Positions 63,677 to 64,000 of a stretch of 64,000 nucleotides of DNA are shown here, in pieces; positions within the stretch are counted from its first letter, which is position 1, and every line of letters starts with the position of its first letter. A model generated the notes under the pieces. That model saw only the letters and a program-made list of their open reading frames with translations. It was not told the origin of the DNA and ran no database searches. The stretch spans positions 1 through 64,000 of the forward strand of contig NZ_JASNRC010000006.1 in the NCBI RefSeq assembly GCF_030411995.1. The letters are read 5' to 3'. The translations under genes and the position numbers were made by a program. The stretch comes from Massilia sp. YIM B02769. GTDB taxonomy: Bacteria > Pseudomonadota > Gammaproteobacteria > Burkholderiales > Burkholderiaceae_D.

Positions 63677-64000
63677 ATGCAGACCGACATCTCCAGCGCC
63701 AACGCCAGCATCCTCGTCGTCGAGGACGACGAACACATTTCCCAGGTCCTGCGCTTCATGCTGGAACGCCAGGGTTACCAGGTCACCCACATGGCCGACG
63801 GCCGCGCCGCCAGCGACCATATCGCCGCCAACGGCCCGCCGGGCCTGGTGCTGCTCGACGTGATGCTGCCCTATGTCGACGGCTTCGAGATCGTGGCCCT
63901 GATCCGCGCCCAGGCGGCCTGGCGCGAAGTGCCGGTGCTGATGCTGACCGCGAAGAACACCGAGCGCGATACCGTGCGCGCCCTCGATGCCGGCGCCAAC
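63677..64000 (+). CDS. Response regulator, 3' end outside window
   Basis: The first 108 residues of a response regulator, starting at ATG 63677 and open to the last base. The acidic pocket VVEDDEH, phospho-acceptor Asp in LLDVMLPYVDGF and the TAK motif (LMLTAKN) are present; the signalling Lys lies beyond the edge. The sequence continues ERDTVRALDAGAN, typical before YLxKPF. Because the output domain is missing, it could be a single-domain regulator, a PhoB-type factor or a GGDEF-type regulator. Confidence 0.88.
   Translation, partial: MQTDISSANASILVVEDDEHISQVLRFMLERQGYQVTHMADGRAASDHIAANGPPGLVLLDVMLPYVDGFEIVALIRAQAAWREVPVLMLTAKNTERDTVRALDAGAN

Overview
The window is high-GC DNA (about two thirds G+C by eye) with dense, short-spaced genes, many 1-4 bp start/stop overlaps and envelope-rich content: RND efflux, TonB receptor, NodT-type outer-membrane factor, S46 peptidase, many two-component proteins. 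Gene families, DkgB and MntP sequences and the Burkholderiales-style riboswitches point to a betaproteobacterium of the Oxalobacteraceae, most likely the Massilia/Telluria/Duganella group. This is inferred from protein character alone. No rRNA, tRNA, CRISPR array or prophage was seen; the only mobile-element gene is an IS1595-family transposase cut by the left edge. The window looks like ordinary chromosome.

Layout. 1-4.8 kb: transposase end, a small secreted protein, a divergent OmpR/EnvZ-type two-component pair, then a serine/threonine dehydratase overlapping a RidA-type deaminase. 4.9-12.7 kb: a DUF4124-type protein, a 989-aa membrane GGDEF/EAL protein, a FeeM-like N-acyl amino acid synthase, PhzF and pirin proteins, MntP behind a yybP-ykoY manganese riboswitch, and a VOC protein. 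12.8-17.8 kb: LysR regulator divergent from an MFS exporter and DkgB, a glutathione S-transferase, a possible 36-aa peptide gene and a DUF535 (VirK/YbjX) protein. 18-21.4 kb: a TPP riboswitch in front of a TonB receptor, tail to tail with a PnuC/PnuT-type transporter and a NadR-like P-loop kinase; together this reads as a thiamin acquisition module. 21.5-28.9 kb: a six-gene operon (membrane-fusion protein, ABC ATPase, two FtsX/MacB-type permeases, NtrC-type response regulator, histidine kinase) with a sigma-54 promoter and a palindromic activator site in front.

29-41 kb: S46 dipeptidyl-peptidase, BASS-family transporter, small proteins, an ABC-2 permease fused to an M1 aminopeptidase with its ATPase, and an SPFH protein followed by an Arc-like regulator behind a striking palindrome. 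41-57 kb: a large one-piece sensor kinase with a beta-propeller sensor, a short-chain dehydrogenase, a four-gene MdtABC/NodT efflux operon and SppA. 57-64 kb: a sodium:solute symporter, a NYN/LOTUS-type protein with an Ala/Pro/Lys tail, a phosphoethanolamine-transferase-like membrane enzyme, DUF1810 and DUF3820 proteins, and the start of a response regulator cut by the right edge.

Two families of dispersed palindromic repeats sit between genes. Family A (GTAGGGTGGGC ends) has four full copies and a half copy; family B (GGGGTCAGGTCTGACA) has one full copy and one half copy. The best leads are the sigma-54-controlled ABC/two-component operon, the riboswitch-defined thiamin module with an unassigned kinase, the SPFH-Arc unit with its operator, the FeeM-like synthase, and the 36-aa peptide next to DUF535.
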